A DNA stretch of 64,000 nt from Aaosphaeria pasadenensis (taxonomy: Eukaryota; Ascomycota; Dothideomycetes; Pleosporales): assembly GCA_022813625.1 (NCBI GenBank), contig JAKLMB010000028.1:310001-374000 (forward strand), read 5' to 3'. The translations under genes and the position numbers were made by a program. Positions within the stretch are counted from its first letter, which is position 1; the number at the start of each line of letters is the position of its first letter. Under the pieces are notes generated by a model. That model had not been told where the DNA came from and did no database searches. It saw nothing but the letters and a program-made list of their open reading frames with translations. Below, one piece after another: positions 37,801 to 49,674 of this stretch.

Positions 37801-38796
37801 AGGGAAGTAGAATGCCATCGTCGCCGGCGTCTAAAGACTCGGAATGGGAAGGTTCTTTGTAGGTAGTCGAGGGAAGAGTAAGGGTCTCTGTGACGAAAAT
37901 TCGGGTTAGAAACATTTTGATAACTGAAGAGAGGATTGAGAGTAAGACGTACCTTTACGAGTGTCTTCAAGGGAAGCAGGAGATGCATCGCGCCGGAAGT
38001 TGGCAGGGGAAGAATCGTTTCTCTTTGGGTGCGGAGGTCGAGGCGAAACGTCCGTAGTGTTTGGCTCCGAGAAAACGTCGGAGGGGGTGTCGATGTCCGG
38101 TGTGAAAGTCGTGGATGCGCTTGGAGGCAGCGCAGGGAGCGACTTGTCCACTTTTGCAGAAGAAGAGGGTGGTTTTTTTGATTTCTTGCGTCGTCGAGCC
38201 ATGAGAGATTCATGGCAAGACATGCAAAAGATACCTTGCGATGTGCGAGCATAGCGAAGGTTCTCGATCTTGCGCTTGCAGTTCCTGCAGCGGAAGCAAT
38301 TGGCACAGAAGGCTTGATCGCCAGTGAGAATGGCGAGATCCTCAATCTTGTTGCCGCAGTGGTTGCAGCTGTAGGTGCAGTTGTTACATATCAAGGAACC
38401 GTCGCCGAGGAGGAGTAGGTTGGCATCGGAGTCGAGGAGGGTGCCGCATGTGTTGCAGCGGAAGCAGTCAATATGCCATCGGTTGCCAGCTAGTTATATG
38501 TTAGCACTGCTTCTACGAAAGTAAAGTGAGGTTCGAGGCGGTAGAGGGAGAGGGGAGAGCGGGAGAGCGAATTGTGATGGTGCGCGCGAGAGACGCCCGC
38601 ATTCTGAATATGGGAGGATGCATACCCAACTCAAATGCTTTTCCTTCCTCGAGGATCTGTATTCACTTGTCAGTCTATCTGAAGGGCAAGACGATTGTCT
38701 ACTTGGTATCGGCCATACCTCTCCGCAGCCTTTGCACGGATATACTACGTCGTCCTGATCCAGCGGCGACTCTGGGTATCCACCGGGCGACTCCAT
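34894..38796 (-). CDS. LIM-LIM-RhoGAP protein (Rga1-like Rho/Cdc42 GTPase-activating protein)
   Basis: Seven exons on the minus strand: 38796-38719, 38656-38626, 38489-37953, 37887-35539, 35492-35283, 35229-35096 and 35043-34894, giving 1162 residues with all phases consistent. LIM1 uses C21, C24, H42, C45, C48, C51, C71 and C74. LIM2 starts at C78 and C81, with Cys98 in the place of the usual His, then C101, C104, C107, C125 and C128. A long Ser/Pro-rich linker follows, then a coiled-coil region (about 550-680) and a RhoGAP domain from about 965 to the end. GIYRKSGG supplies the arginine finger near Arg1007. Such proteins switch off Cdc42 or Rho at sites of polarised growth. A 31-nt second exon lies inside LIM1. 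The start is MESPGG; the open frame upstream has no ATG. Confidence 0.93.
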
Positions 38797-39342
38797 CTCA
38801 GGAGGTGTAGATGCCCACGAGGAGTCGAGGGCGGCAGCAGTATGGTCGAATCGAGATACGATGCGATGTTGAGGGCGTAAGGTGGTGAGGAGATATTACT
38901 TTTGTTGCTGGGAAAGAGGACGGCGGCCCAGGGATGATAGTGAAGGTCGAGAGACTGAAGCAGGGTTGAGGAAGCGGTGGAGTGGCTTGTGGAGCGGAGG
39001 GTTCGACTCTGAGACGCAGTTGGCGGCAGACGACGAGAGCGGTCGGAGGTGAGCGAATGGCGAGAGAAGAGAACGATGGTAGTAGGATTGTCACCGGGGG
39101 GGGGTGGGCTGTTGGCGAACGGACTGGGGGCGGAGGAGGAGGGGGGAGGAGGAGGTAAAGTAAAGGTAATGGTGTTGGTGATGAAATGTTAGAGGGTGGA
39201 GGAGAAGAAGGGGAAGAGGAGAAGTTGAGCTTTACACAGCAACGTGCTCTGTGTGCAACGGCAACATGTATGGATGGGATGGATTGTGGGTGCAAATGCA
39301 GTAGGGAGCGAGAGAGCATGTGTAATGCCGTGTGAGAGTGAA

Positions 39343-39358
39343 TGTGTGTGTGTGTGTG
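39343..39358. repeat. (TG)n dinucleotide repeat
   Basis: About eight TG units in noncoding sequence upstream of the RhoGAP gene. Confidence 0.85.
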
Positions 39359-39603
39359 CAGGTAAAGTAAGTAGGATAGGTTCGAGTGGTGCCCAGCTTG
39401 CGTGGTGTGTGTGTGCGTGTGTATGGGGTGGGGCGGCGGTCAGGTACGGGGGTCAAAAGTAGGAGAAGCGTCAGCAGCGGCAGAAGAGCACAACGCCAGC
39501 AGAACGACAAGCGAAATCTCCCAAGTACTGCAGTGACTTGTAACTCGAAGGAATTAGTTCAAGTCACAGGAATACTCGATGTGATTAGAATTTTCATGTG
39601 TAT

Positions 39604-39635
39604 GTGAGTGCAAGTGTGAGTGTGAGTGTGAGTGG
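39604..39635. repeat. GTGAGT hexanucleotide array
   Basis: About five units of GTGAGT or its near variant GTGCAAGT. The unit happens to equal a 5' splice consensus, but no exon is evident here. Confidence 0.75.
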
Positions 39636-39971
39636 GCGCTTGAGGGTGAATAACCTAGGAACTGGTTTGGGCAGATACGAAGCTCGAACTTCGAGTTGGT
39701 TGTATGTAAGTAAACTAAAGCCGTGGTGAACAAGAGTCGATACTGGGATTCTGAGATCTAGGTTCTTGGTTCTGACAATCTTCAGCCCCCATTCTCTCTT
39801 TCTGCTACTGTGTAGGTCGAGTCTTTCTCTCCCCTTCTGCAACAGCTGTCTGTCTGCCTGTAGTATGTACCTCGCTCGTTCTGTGATGCTCCACCAGGTA
39901 AACCTGGATTGGAAGGCGGGACGGCTCTGTAGGAGAAATAATGCTGGATAGCGGATGGACGGCGGGTCTGG

Positions 39972-40080
39972 CGGTATGGTTCTGGATATGGGTGTGGTTT
40001 TGGCATGGGTATGAGCCGTAATGGTATGGATATGGGTAAGGGTATGGATACGATACGAGGATGGGTATGGGTATGGGATG
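39972..40080. repeat. ATGGGT/TATGGA degenerate minisatellite
   Basis: About 110 bases of imperfect GGTATGG, GGATATGG and GGGTATGG units, purine-rich with G runs on the plus strand and noncoding. Confidence 0.75.
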
Positions 40081-43000
40081 GGCAAATCGTCGACCTAGCC
40101 CAGCCAAGTCGACAGCCATTGGCGAATGCGGGTAGAAGCATCCTAATCTGCTGTCCGGAGTAATAATTAATTACTAGATTTAAGGATTGATACATGTATA
40201 TACTTGCAACTACATCTCGTAGTTGCTTGGGTTTGTTCATCACGACACTTAATTCCCTCTACCTCGAATCCCCTTCTCTCTTTCAAAAGACAGACATGCA
40301 GACAAAAGGTTAGCCAGAGTTTCTCTCTGTTGATCAGCAGCACATAGTGGTAGTAGAAGCACTACCTGCTAGTGTTAGAACTCAGGAGTGATATTGCTAT
40401 ATTATTAGCAGTGCGGGCAGTGTCCACAGTAGTGTACTTGTAGTCTTGTACCTTTTGTATTTGTAGTGTAGTGTACGGACTACGGCGTAGTGTACCTGAT
40501 ATTAGTTACAGACTTGTACCGAGTAGTGGTAGACTTGTAGTGAATGTTGCAGTTGGGTGAATGTATGTACATTACAAGTACAAGTAGGGGTCCATTTTGC
40601 TGCACAGACCCTCAGCCTTCCCCTCCTTACTCCCTACTCAAAAAGAGATGAACGGGAACATGTCATGGCCATCAAAACCTAGATGGTGGCGCTCCCTATC
40701 TTTAGTACTTATGTGTGATTATCGTTCGTTCTGATCGATCTATCGTTTGCTGAATCGTGAAGGTGATCTTGTGGTGTCGATGTGGTGTGGTGATGGTCAT
40801 AGTAAACAATAGTATAGGACCATAGGCCACTATAGGTTGGAGGAAGCCATATAATACACGCCGCACGGTATCTAGACCTTACTGGGATTGTGTATTATGT
40901 ATGGTTCTGGACGTCGGATGCTTGTCCGCACCTACATGATGAACCCACCTACACATACATGATCACTGTCTGCGTTCTGTTACTGGACGCATACTATACG
41001 GTGTGGATGGGTGGGTGGCAGTATGCCAGGTCGCCGTCGAAGTCGCCATGTGAGTGGAAGAAAAAAGAGGATGAAGGACGCGAGTCGATCCAGCAGCAGC
41101 GATTAGTACATGATCGTAGATCCATTAAGCAGCCAACCGCCATCCATCATTCCGTCCCCTTCCTCGTCCTCCGTCCCCCGTCCTCCCATCTCCTCTCTTC
41201 CAGTACAGGAAGAAAGTAGTGATCAATCCACGAAACAAGACAGATGATAGATAATTAGCTCTCTTCAGCCGCACCAAACGACAATGCCTCTAATAATACC
41301 CTCTAATGACTTCTAGCCTCCCTCTAGATAATACGGGTAGGGTAAGAAAGGGTAGCACTATTACAAGTAGTCTATTACTGCCAACACCAGTGCCGGCTTC
41401 CTGAAACCCACACCAAAATACGCCCATTCATCGCCCCCTCTTCCCCCCAAGATACCAATCATGGTGATAACTAAAATAATTAGTCAAAACTACGAGGTAC
41501 GAGTAGCCCAACTTGAATCAATGCATCCGAGCAGGATGTGCTCTAAAGGCAAATGTCCATGGCAAGAAGAGATTCACGGAGCGCGCCTGTTGCTCTCCAC
41601 ATCCAACCGAAGATCATAGGCAGTTACACCCTGACCCCTTGCCAATGTCCCCTCGCTACTTAATTATTCCGCCCCTAGCTGGGCTGGTTACATACCTACG
41701 TTTCTCTACTCTTCTACTCCGTAATAGTTACAGGTAATAAACTCCAAACAAAACCCTACGAGTCACGCTTCCATTCAATCATAGTCTCAGAGCCATTCAC
41801 GCCGTCATGGATGACTCGGATTGAATCATTGCACACCACCTCCACAGCAGGTAGTCTTTCCAATCGCAAGTTGAATAAGTGGCGGGGCGATCGTATACTC
41901 TCCATAGGCTTGCCACCACCACCACCAAACTAGCAACTCTTTGCGCGCGTGCAGCAACACATCCTTCACGCATCCTGCACGCAATTCACATCAAAAAGCG
42001 CGGCGATGGGCGCGGCAGCGTTAGCTCAGGCACAAGAGCCAGACTCCCATGACCTATGGAGTACATAATGATACTGTGTACTGAACCACCAGCCGGCCGC
42101 CGCGCACTTTGAATACGCAAGCCCGAAACCATACCTTTTGAATCATCGTAATTATTGTTGTAAACACGCTGTGACCATCATTCGGCGAGACGGACGGCAC
42201 TCTCAGACAAGCTTCCTGAAATAGACCCGGCAAACGGCTGCAAAACTCATCCTCGCTCTCCAGCAACCATTTATCATGTAACACTGTGCAGGTACGTTCG
42301 TTCATGGGTATATCTGGGCATCAAAGGGGTCCAATCTGATGCCTCTCTCCTTTTGTCAACCAAGAATAACTCATGGCAATGATAATGCATGCCTGCCACA
42401 CGTCCTCGCCCTCACTCTATGAGATAGTCGTCATCAGCATCCGCATTTAAGAATGAGATAAGCGGGAAATTGAAGGGCATCGAGCAACTTGCTCGTCACA
42501 GAACCACCCCGGGGCTGTATTCCCTTTCCACAACTAGCGATGTCTTTCGTTCGTTGACTATTCCCGCAATAACCTCCAATCAACCACGTTCCACACAATC
42601 CCCGCTGTTTGGGAGGCGGTCGCTCATATGCACACAATACATGTGCTACGCGGGCCATTGCATGCTCAATCTTGGAAGAAACCAGCATCATTACTGTTAA
42701 TTTGCTTCGCTATCCGGGGTTGTGACCTGTGGTCTTTCCTGGAGAGGCGAGATCCTGACACAAGCGACAGAATTCAGGGTCACCGTTTTGTTTCATCGTT
42801 CCGAGCAGCACAGTACAACATCAGTGTTGTTCCGGCCACTCGGAATTCCCAGGAATTTTACTCGACCTCTTGGTTACTTCCGCTTCTTTCGCTCGGCTTG
42901 AAGGAGATTCGATAATGCGGTTCTTGTACCTCTTCGACACGGAACGACACGCAGCATTGGCAACAAAGCTGTCATCAGTCGTTGTCTTCAATCGCGCGCA

Positions 43001-45076
43001 CAGAAGACGGCTTCTGTAACGTACCTAGCGGTCAAGGTAGCTTTGTACAAGTCCAGCTCGCGAGGACTACCGCGCCCGTTCCGCGTCCGCCCCACTTGCT
43101 CGTCGCACTGTCTCGGCTCGTGGACTCTAGACCTCTCCACCAATTCTTCACCATCTGCTTCCGTGAAGCAGCAAATGAGCCACCACAGCCCCTGACTGCA
43201 GAAACATCATCAACGACAAGTCTCTTATGTTTGTGCCTGTGCTTGTGCCTCGGCGGCTGAAGAATATGATCTCAAAATGCGGTGAGGATACTTTCAGAAG
43301 GCTCCAATCTCTGTCGGCTCGTAACCGAAGAAATCGATCCTTCCGACATCCAAAGTGAGATATTGATCGTCTTCGGACAGGAACTAGGTGGTGTCAGAAT
43401 GTTTGATTTGCGTCTGGACCGTTTGGGACCCATCAATCAATTGAGCTCTGATCTGCACGGCCTAACATAGACGCTGACATACACCTCAGTCTACAGGTAA
43501 CGCTCCTGCGATGCAAGGAGACATGCACTGCATCGAGTCTCCGCATATCGGGAAATACATATCCATAGAACGAGTAAACTCCCTATCCGCTTATCAATCA
43601 ATTCTCAAGTTAACCCTATGCCCCTCTATAAGGACGACTCTACACAATACACAAGTGTAATCACCAAAGACCCTCGACGGTGCTTCGTTTGGGATGTTCA
43701 AAGGCTCACCATCTCTTCGCATCATTTCGCAGGTCTCGATTTCCACGGCAGTAAACTAAACCAACCCATCAAATCTCGCCCTCCTATTCCCAGTCTCTCG
43801 TCCAAGTCGCCACAACCACAAAAACACTCCCGTGCCTGACTAAATCCACATTTACACTAACCGCACATGCATCTGCCGTCGTCACCTTCTTCCTTCTTCC
43901 TCAAGAGACCAGCCCGCGACCGGCTCATCCCGCTCCTCTGGGCAGGAACAAGCGGCACACGCTAGATCCGCCTCCACATACCTAGAAGACAAACATCCCA
44001 CACTTCCCTTCCTTTAAATTATTATGAAAGAATACCGGTATATGCTGCTAGTTAGTTGCTTTGAGTATATCATCGCCCCTTAGCTTCACCGCCTCTCTAG
44101 ATAGCTACTAGACGGATGGTTCAGTTTGGTAATTACTCGCGGACGACCAGCCCGCCTTCTCGAAGATATCTTTGTCCGCACTAGAAGAGGGGAGAACGTG
44201 TTCATGATTCTTTGATCGTTCTACGGGCGAGGAAGAAAAGGCAAGTAGCCTAGAACCTTTTCTCCCTCCCATAGTACACAGAACGAAATTGTATAGGCGT
44301 GAGAAATAGCATGTCGAAACCAACGAGTGAGTCTATTCCACGTTCGAGACGACCAGTCGAGCGTGGAACCGTAGTGACATTTATCGTCTACTTACAACTA
44401 TCTAATCCCCCCATGCATCCCATATCCCAAGTACCCTACTTACCCACCATCGTGAGGAAACCCATAATCTTGCCATCTCGTTCATTGTCGAACGTGGCAC
44501 CACGTCCAATGCAAAAAGGAAAAAGCAACACCCATCAACCGCACGCAGATCTCACCTACTCACGATTCCCTAAGCATCGGCACGACGGTGGTCTGTGAGA
44601 CGGGCAGGAGTGGACGTACCCGTACGCCCCGATATCTAATTCCGATATCGATCTTGATAGACAGTGATCTACCGACCCGTTTTGAGTCAGGTACCATGGA
44701 TCCCGTCGTATATCAGGATCTACGTATAACGGATGGGCGGTTCTGCGGGACGGCACTGCTGGTGAGGGGTCTGGGCTGTGGGAGTGAGATGAGGGTGTTG
44801 AAGGGTTTGATGTTGGGTTCGTGGGTTGGAGGCATGGTTTGGATTGTAATGTATAAGTCGAAGTGTATGGATCACTTGGAACTGTAAGGATGGCTGGTGG
44901 TTTGCCGGATTTGTATGGCCGTTGGCATGTCATAGTAGTGTCTTCGTCAGTCCAAGATTTGAATCATCCGCCTTCAGAGTTCTTCCTAATGGAACTAGTT
45001 GTAAAAGCCATATCTCGTCGGTAGAGCAATGCCCTCGAGGACTTCCTTCCTGATCATCTGCGCCCACGGCCTGCGA

Positions 45077-47419
45077 TCACTGCGAATTGCGTCTAACCCT
45101 CTCGTCGCCCGGTCGCTCAGGGATATGCACCACCTCGATCCTCTTCAGCTCCGCAACATCCCTATCATAAAACGCCTTCGCCTTCCTCCTCTCCACCCTA
45201 ACGAGACTTTCACATAGACGCTGTAGAATGAACTCACTCTCGCTCATCCCACTGACAAGCGGACTGTTATGACCGATCCAATCCCACTCGACGAGGCCCT
45301 CCTCGTCCTCCTCGTCGTCTTCCCCCGCCCCGTCTTTCTGCTCCGTCTGCGCGCGGCTCGAAGACCGAATCAATCGCGTGAACTCCACCCAGTCCTCATA
45401 CTCGTAGCGTTTCGGCGTGCCGAGTCGCAGGTCGGCCGCCACGCGTCGGATCTCGAGTGCCAGGCGGCGGGACAGCGCGTGCTGGGTCGGTAGCGGGCCG
45501 TTGGCTTCCCGCGCGAGCTCAGGCAGCGTCGGCGTCATCGTGGCCGCCATGTCGGCTGCCTCCTCTGGGTCCTCGTTGCCGATAGTAGGACTTGTGATGC
45601 TGTGGCCAGCAGGGTCGTCGGGGAGGGCTTCCTCCGGGTCTGCGACGTCGAAGCCGTGTTCGACACGCTTCTTCACGATACGCATCTGTATGCAGTTCGC
45701 GAGCCACGGGTTGTTGTCGATGAACGAGCGCCAGATGCCGTCCTGCGGGAGGACCGTGAAGTCCGCGACGCGGCTGGCCCAGGCCTTGAACTTCGCGACG
45801 AGGGTGTCGCCGAGATTCGACACGAGGATGGTCATGGTGGGCACGGCGATGAGGCTCCAGACGACGAAGAAGCAGCGGCCCGCGTTGGTCTTGGGCGCCA
45901 GGTCGCCGTACCCGATCGTCAGCAGCGAGATGTAGCAGAAGTACAGCGCCTGGAAGTACGACATGCCCTGGGCGTCGTGCTCGGTGCGCCAGAAGACGAC
46001 CGCGCCGGCGCACCAGAGGATCGCGAACGCGGTGACGGCCCCGGACAAAGCCCACCACTTCTTGAACTTCGCGGTGCTCTCCTGGATGTTGCGCATTGCG
46101 TCGAAGCGGTCTTTTTCCTCTCGTAGGAGGAGCATCTTGGATTTCCGCTTACCGAGCCCTGGGAAGGGGATGTTGGGGTTCTTCATGCGGTGACTTTTCG
46201 ATGTTGCGTCTACGGTGGGTGCGTATTGCCTCCCCTCCTTCGGCGCCCCGATCCCTTCTTTTCCAATCTTCTTTGGCGTCTTGCCGAATCGCTTCCTGGC
46301 TGCCCCGACGCCCCATCGATGAGTGCCCCCGTGGTTTCCGTCCACGAGATCGATGGAGTTGGTGACGGTGAGTTCGAGTGTGCGCTCCCGCATGCGCTCG
46401 ATGTGTCTGTTGATGATGTTCTCCTCGCCGATCTGTCTCATGAACTTGTAGATGGACGAAATCACGAGACCTAGCATCACGATGCCGATGACGGAATAGG
46501 GGAACACGATGCCACGCCCCACGTCCGTCGTCGGATACAAGTCGCCGAAGCCGACGGTCAGGATGGTTACGTCGCAGAAGTACAACGCATCGGCATACTC
46601 CCAACCCTGCTCCCCGGCGTCTGTCTCAATCCTCATGAACACGCCCGCGCCCCCGGCCAGCCAGATGAAAAACAGCATGCTCTGCAATATCAGTGTCCTC
46701 TGTGCATCCGTGAGCGCAAATGTGTCTGGATACCTCCCCATGAAGTAGCCCAGCATGTTCACCATCAGGATCATCGAGCAGATGAAGTAGCACGTCGCGG
46801 CCATGACTGCGTACCAGAAACCTTGGGAGTAGATCTCATTCGGCGGGACAGCAGGTGCGTAGATGTGCAGGCTTGCGATGATACCGATCAGGAGGCCCGT
46901 GGCGATGTACCAGAGGATGATGGTCAGTGGCAGCGCGATGATGTATCGGATACGCTGTGTGAAGTTTAATAGGAGGAACAGGTTCCCCAGGAACCCAAGG
47001 ATCAGTGACGCGACGTTCAGCCAGAAACACCATGGCGGGTCCGCGAACGTGACGCCGTCGAACTCGGACACGAACTGCCCGTCGATAAATATCGTCTCCC
47101 GCCAGTAGGTCACCAGCGCGGCGATGGAGAGCACGTTGGCGAGGGGCCCGATAGTCGCTGCGAGGAGCGGGATCGCGGTCGATGCGAACCACCAGCGTGG
47201 GGAGGAGGGGTCATGCCTGCTGATCCATCTCTTCAATGAGAGGCTTTTGCGCCTGCTGTCCGGGCGAGGACCAAGTGTTGGGGGAGTTTCGCTCGATGCC
47301 TTTTGAATCTCAGGTAGGCGTATAGTTGCTGCGTTGGTGAGGTTGGATGGCGGTGACGGCTTCTCCGGTTTCTCAGCACCAGCGTCTACAGAGCTAGATG
47401 GCGCGGATCCAGATGTCAT
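45077..47419 (-). CDS. TOK1-type two-pore-domain outward-rectifying potassium channel
   Basis: A single exon of 780 residues with ATG at 47419. Hydrophobic segments at about 76-106, 131-153, 159-187, 200-228 and 243-263 precede the first pore loop, with filter TVGFGD at 288-293, and a further segment to about 326. A basic cytosolic linker follows, then a segment at 455-477, the second pore loop with TIGYGD at 501-506, and a segment to about 535. Eight membrane segments with two pore loops after segments 5 and 7 is the fungal TOK architecture. The channel passes K+ outward across the plasma membrane. The C-terminal 240 residues are acidic and helical. Both filters are intact. There is no intron. 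Confidence 0.94.
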   Translation of the reverse strand: MTSGSAPSSSVDAGAEKPEKPSPPSNLTNAATIRLPEIQKASSETPPTLGPRPDSRRKSLSLKRWISRHDPSSPRWWFASTAIPLLAATIGPLANVLSIAALVTYWRETIFIDGQFVSEFDGVTFADPPWCFWLNVASLILGFLGNLFLLLNFTQRIRYIIALPLTIILWYIATGLLIGIIASLHIYAPAVPPNEIYSQGFWYAVMAATCYFICSMILMVNMLGYFMGRYPDTFALTDAQRTLILQSMLFFIWLAGGAGVFMRIETDAGEQGWEYADALYFCDVTILTVGFGDLYPTTDVGRGIVFPYSVIGIVMLGLVISSIYKFMRQIGEENIINRHIERMRERTLELTVTNSIDLVDGNHGGTHRWGVGAARKRFGKTPKKIGKEGIGAPKEGRQYAPTVDATSKSHRMKNPNIPFPGLGKRKSKMLLLREEKDRFDAMRNIQESTAKFKKWWALSGAVTAFAILWCAGAVVFWRTEHDAQGMSYFQALYFCYISLLTIGYGDLAPKTNAGRCFFVVWSLIAVPTMTILVSNLGDTLVAKFKAWASRVADFTVLPQDGIWRSFIDNNPWLANCIQMRIVKKRVEHGFDVADPEEALPDDPAGHSITSPTIGNEDPEEAADMAATMTPTLPELAREANGPLPTQHALSRRLALEIRRVAADLRLGTPKRYEYEDWVEFTRLIRSSSRAQTEQKDGAGEDDEEDEEGLVEWDWIGHNSPLVSGMSESEFILQRLCESLVRVERRKAKAFYDRDVAELKRIEVVHIPERPGDERVRRNSQ

Positions 47420-49674
47420 TTCGTATGTACTCTTTCATGTAAATATGTATCTCGCCTGAAGTCCGGCATCATCGCCTATAAAGTCCCATGCTCTTGTGTA
47501 AGTACTAGATAGCACCGCGAATACGTGGAAAGGATACCGGTCACGCCCTCTAAAGCCTCCGATGAAGGTCGCCTGGAAAATAAAACCCCAAGTATGATAT
47601 TATGACGACTCGGATAGCGTCTTTCTGCCTAAAGCTGGCCCGCGACCTTGAGTGTACTTGTGTTTGCTCGATCCGAGTGTTGGAGATCTGGGGTAGATCG
47701 ACCATTGGAGGTGCTGATTAAGCGGGGCTAACCAACACCTACGTAGACAAAGAACGGGACGCATTTGTTAAGAGCCATGGTACGGAGTATTGGAAGCTTC
47801 TATTGAGAAGAAAAAGCAAATATAGGACTCCGGGATTTTGGTTGGTGGGTACGTGTGACTGGACTGGTCCGCCGCCTCTCACGATCTCTGTCATTGGATT
47901 GCCTGATAATATACGTCCCTCAGTACCAAAGGTCGTTCGTTGTTTCTGTATGCGACATAATGGCATATGTTCTCATGACTATTGCAATAATGCATTGTGG
48001 GCCGCGATCTTGAATGTTGTAGGCGACTGCTTTATCTCAGTCCCGGATACTTTAGGGATGGGAATCAACGACGTGGCATTTGAAGAAGTACATTGTTTGG
48101 ATATATTGTGATAACGTTTTCTATCAGCGGAGAGATAATGTTCAAGTTTCTCTCATTATGCCACGGATACTCTTGCTTTGGGTTTTATGCCAACTTTGCC
48201 AACATCGTCATCAGAGATTCATGAATGAGGGAAATTCAGACTAAGTCGCCTACGAAAACACACGATTACTTGTTACCGCTAATCGGGGTTTCTCTCGAGG
48301 GAAAGGTAATAGGCAGGAAGTAGAAAGCAAAAAGACTAGTCACTGAAGTATTGCACAGGCCCATGACATACAACCACGGATCGACTTGCCTCAAACTTTG
48401 AACAATATATTGATGTACCAAAACAGAAAACCAATATACCAACCTCCCGGTCACCCATTGCCCTAATCCCTCAACAAATCCTGGCAAAACTAGTCCTCTA
48501 GGTACATAAAAGGCTCACTCCACCCCCCCTGAAAACGAAATCCAGGGCGCGCCCATAGGTTTCAACGGATGGTTGACCAATGATGAAATACTCGCCGAAA
48601 GGCAGACATGCCAAAGAGAGACTCACCTTCGGAGACTCGCTAAAAGGCAACAACTGAGGTCATCTTCGAAATCGGAAAGGGTGCCTGTACAACGCGCAGG
48701 GTCAGCAAAGCCGATGCAGGGCGTCTTTTATGGTCAGATCCGAAGTTTCATCACTGGCCGCGAAGCCTCAGAAGTTTCAACAGATGTTCATCATCCCACC
48801 TGCCTTTGAGTTGCTTTGATACATTTCTTTTCCATGCATCTGTAGGTAGGCTGCAATGTGCTGAGGCGAGGAAGGGCAGTGCTCGTGCGGGAGCCGATGG
48901 AAGTGTATCGCAGATGTGGTGTGTGGTGATGAAGGAAGCACGAAAACTTCAAGAGAGGCAGATTTTAAATACCGTTGGCGTTGCTAGGGGTGCGAGCTTT
49001 CAGTAGGAGGAAAGAGAATTTTGTTATGTTTATCTAACGTTGAGAAGCTGCGCAGTGCTTTGGGGGAGTTATGGCAACTTATGACCTCCTTGGGAAAGAT
49101 TAATGCATCGGATGGCAGGAAATCAAGCAAGAGTAGCTAGATCTTGAAAGAAAGTGCCGTTGAAGCGCTCATGTATCATAACACTACTACAATTCAATGG
49201 ATCCTCAAATCGCTGAATGGTTGGAAAGTAATGATTGCGCAGTGCCACGAACGATCTACGGGACATGTGAGGATGAGAGTTCGTCATGACACTGAATATT
49301 GGCCATGTTGATATTGGCGTAGTCGGTGACATAGAGTCTGTACTATAAGGTGTTTGAAATCTGGTTCCTTCTAAGAAACTATCGAATTCAAAAGCAAGAG
49401 CACGCAACTAGCCGGCTGTCTACAGCAGAGTGTCGATTGTGATAGATATATGATTTGCTTGCAGAGAATACGAGCTACCACCGCCCTCTGTTAATCGACT
49501 TCGTTGATACATCGCAGGCTATTTTTTCATATCGATTCATGCACAAAACAAGTCCGAGCGTGGCACATTGTTGAATCGTTGATGATACCAGAATCATTTG
49601 AAAGCCTCTGATTGCATTGAAGCTCTACAGTCTAGTATATACAATATGGTAAGGTAATTTACTCATAACATCAC
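47420..49674. other. Intergenic region
   Basis: No gene is supported. Frames at 48573-48809 (+), 48806-49006 (+) and 49407-49123 (-) have no domain or splice context I trust. One exact TACGGAGTA is at 47781-47789, upstream of the TOK1-type gene. Confidence 0.5.

Larger units (their letters stand above)
38797..45076. other. 6.3-kb gene-free region rich in simple repeats
   Basis: No convincing gene. The first kilobase is the likely RhoGAP promoter and leader, G-rich on the plus strand at 39080-39240 with GGAGGA runs. Simple repeats follow: (TG)n at 39343-39358, GTGAGT at 39604-39635 and ATGGGT/TATGGA at 39972-40080. From 40370 to 40600, words such as GTAGTGTA and ACTTGTA recur irregularly. Frames between 42000 and 44000 are short and featureless. 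One exact TACTCCGTA is at 41715-41723. Confidence 0.5.

Noticed and set aside
3221..38796. Cell-wall gene cluster (KRE6, mannanase, chitin synthase, RhoGAP)
   Set aside because: The genes are 7-13 kb apart, on mixed strands and separated by unrelated genes, so a functional cluster is not supported.
42018..42090. tRNA-like GCTC...GAGC stem
   Set aside because: Loop sequence, anticodon arm and T-arm do not fit a tRNA.
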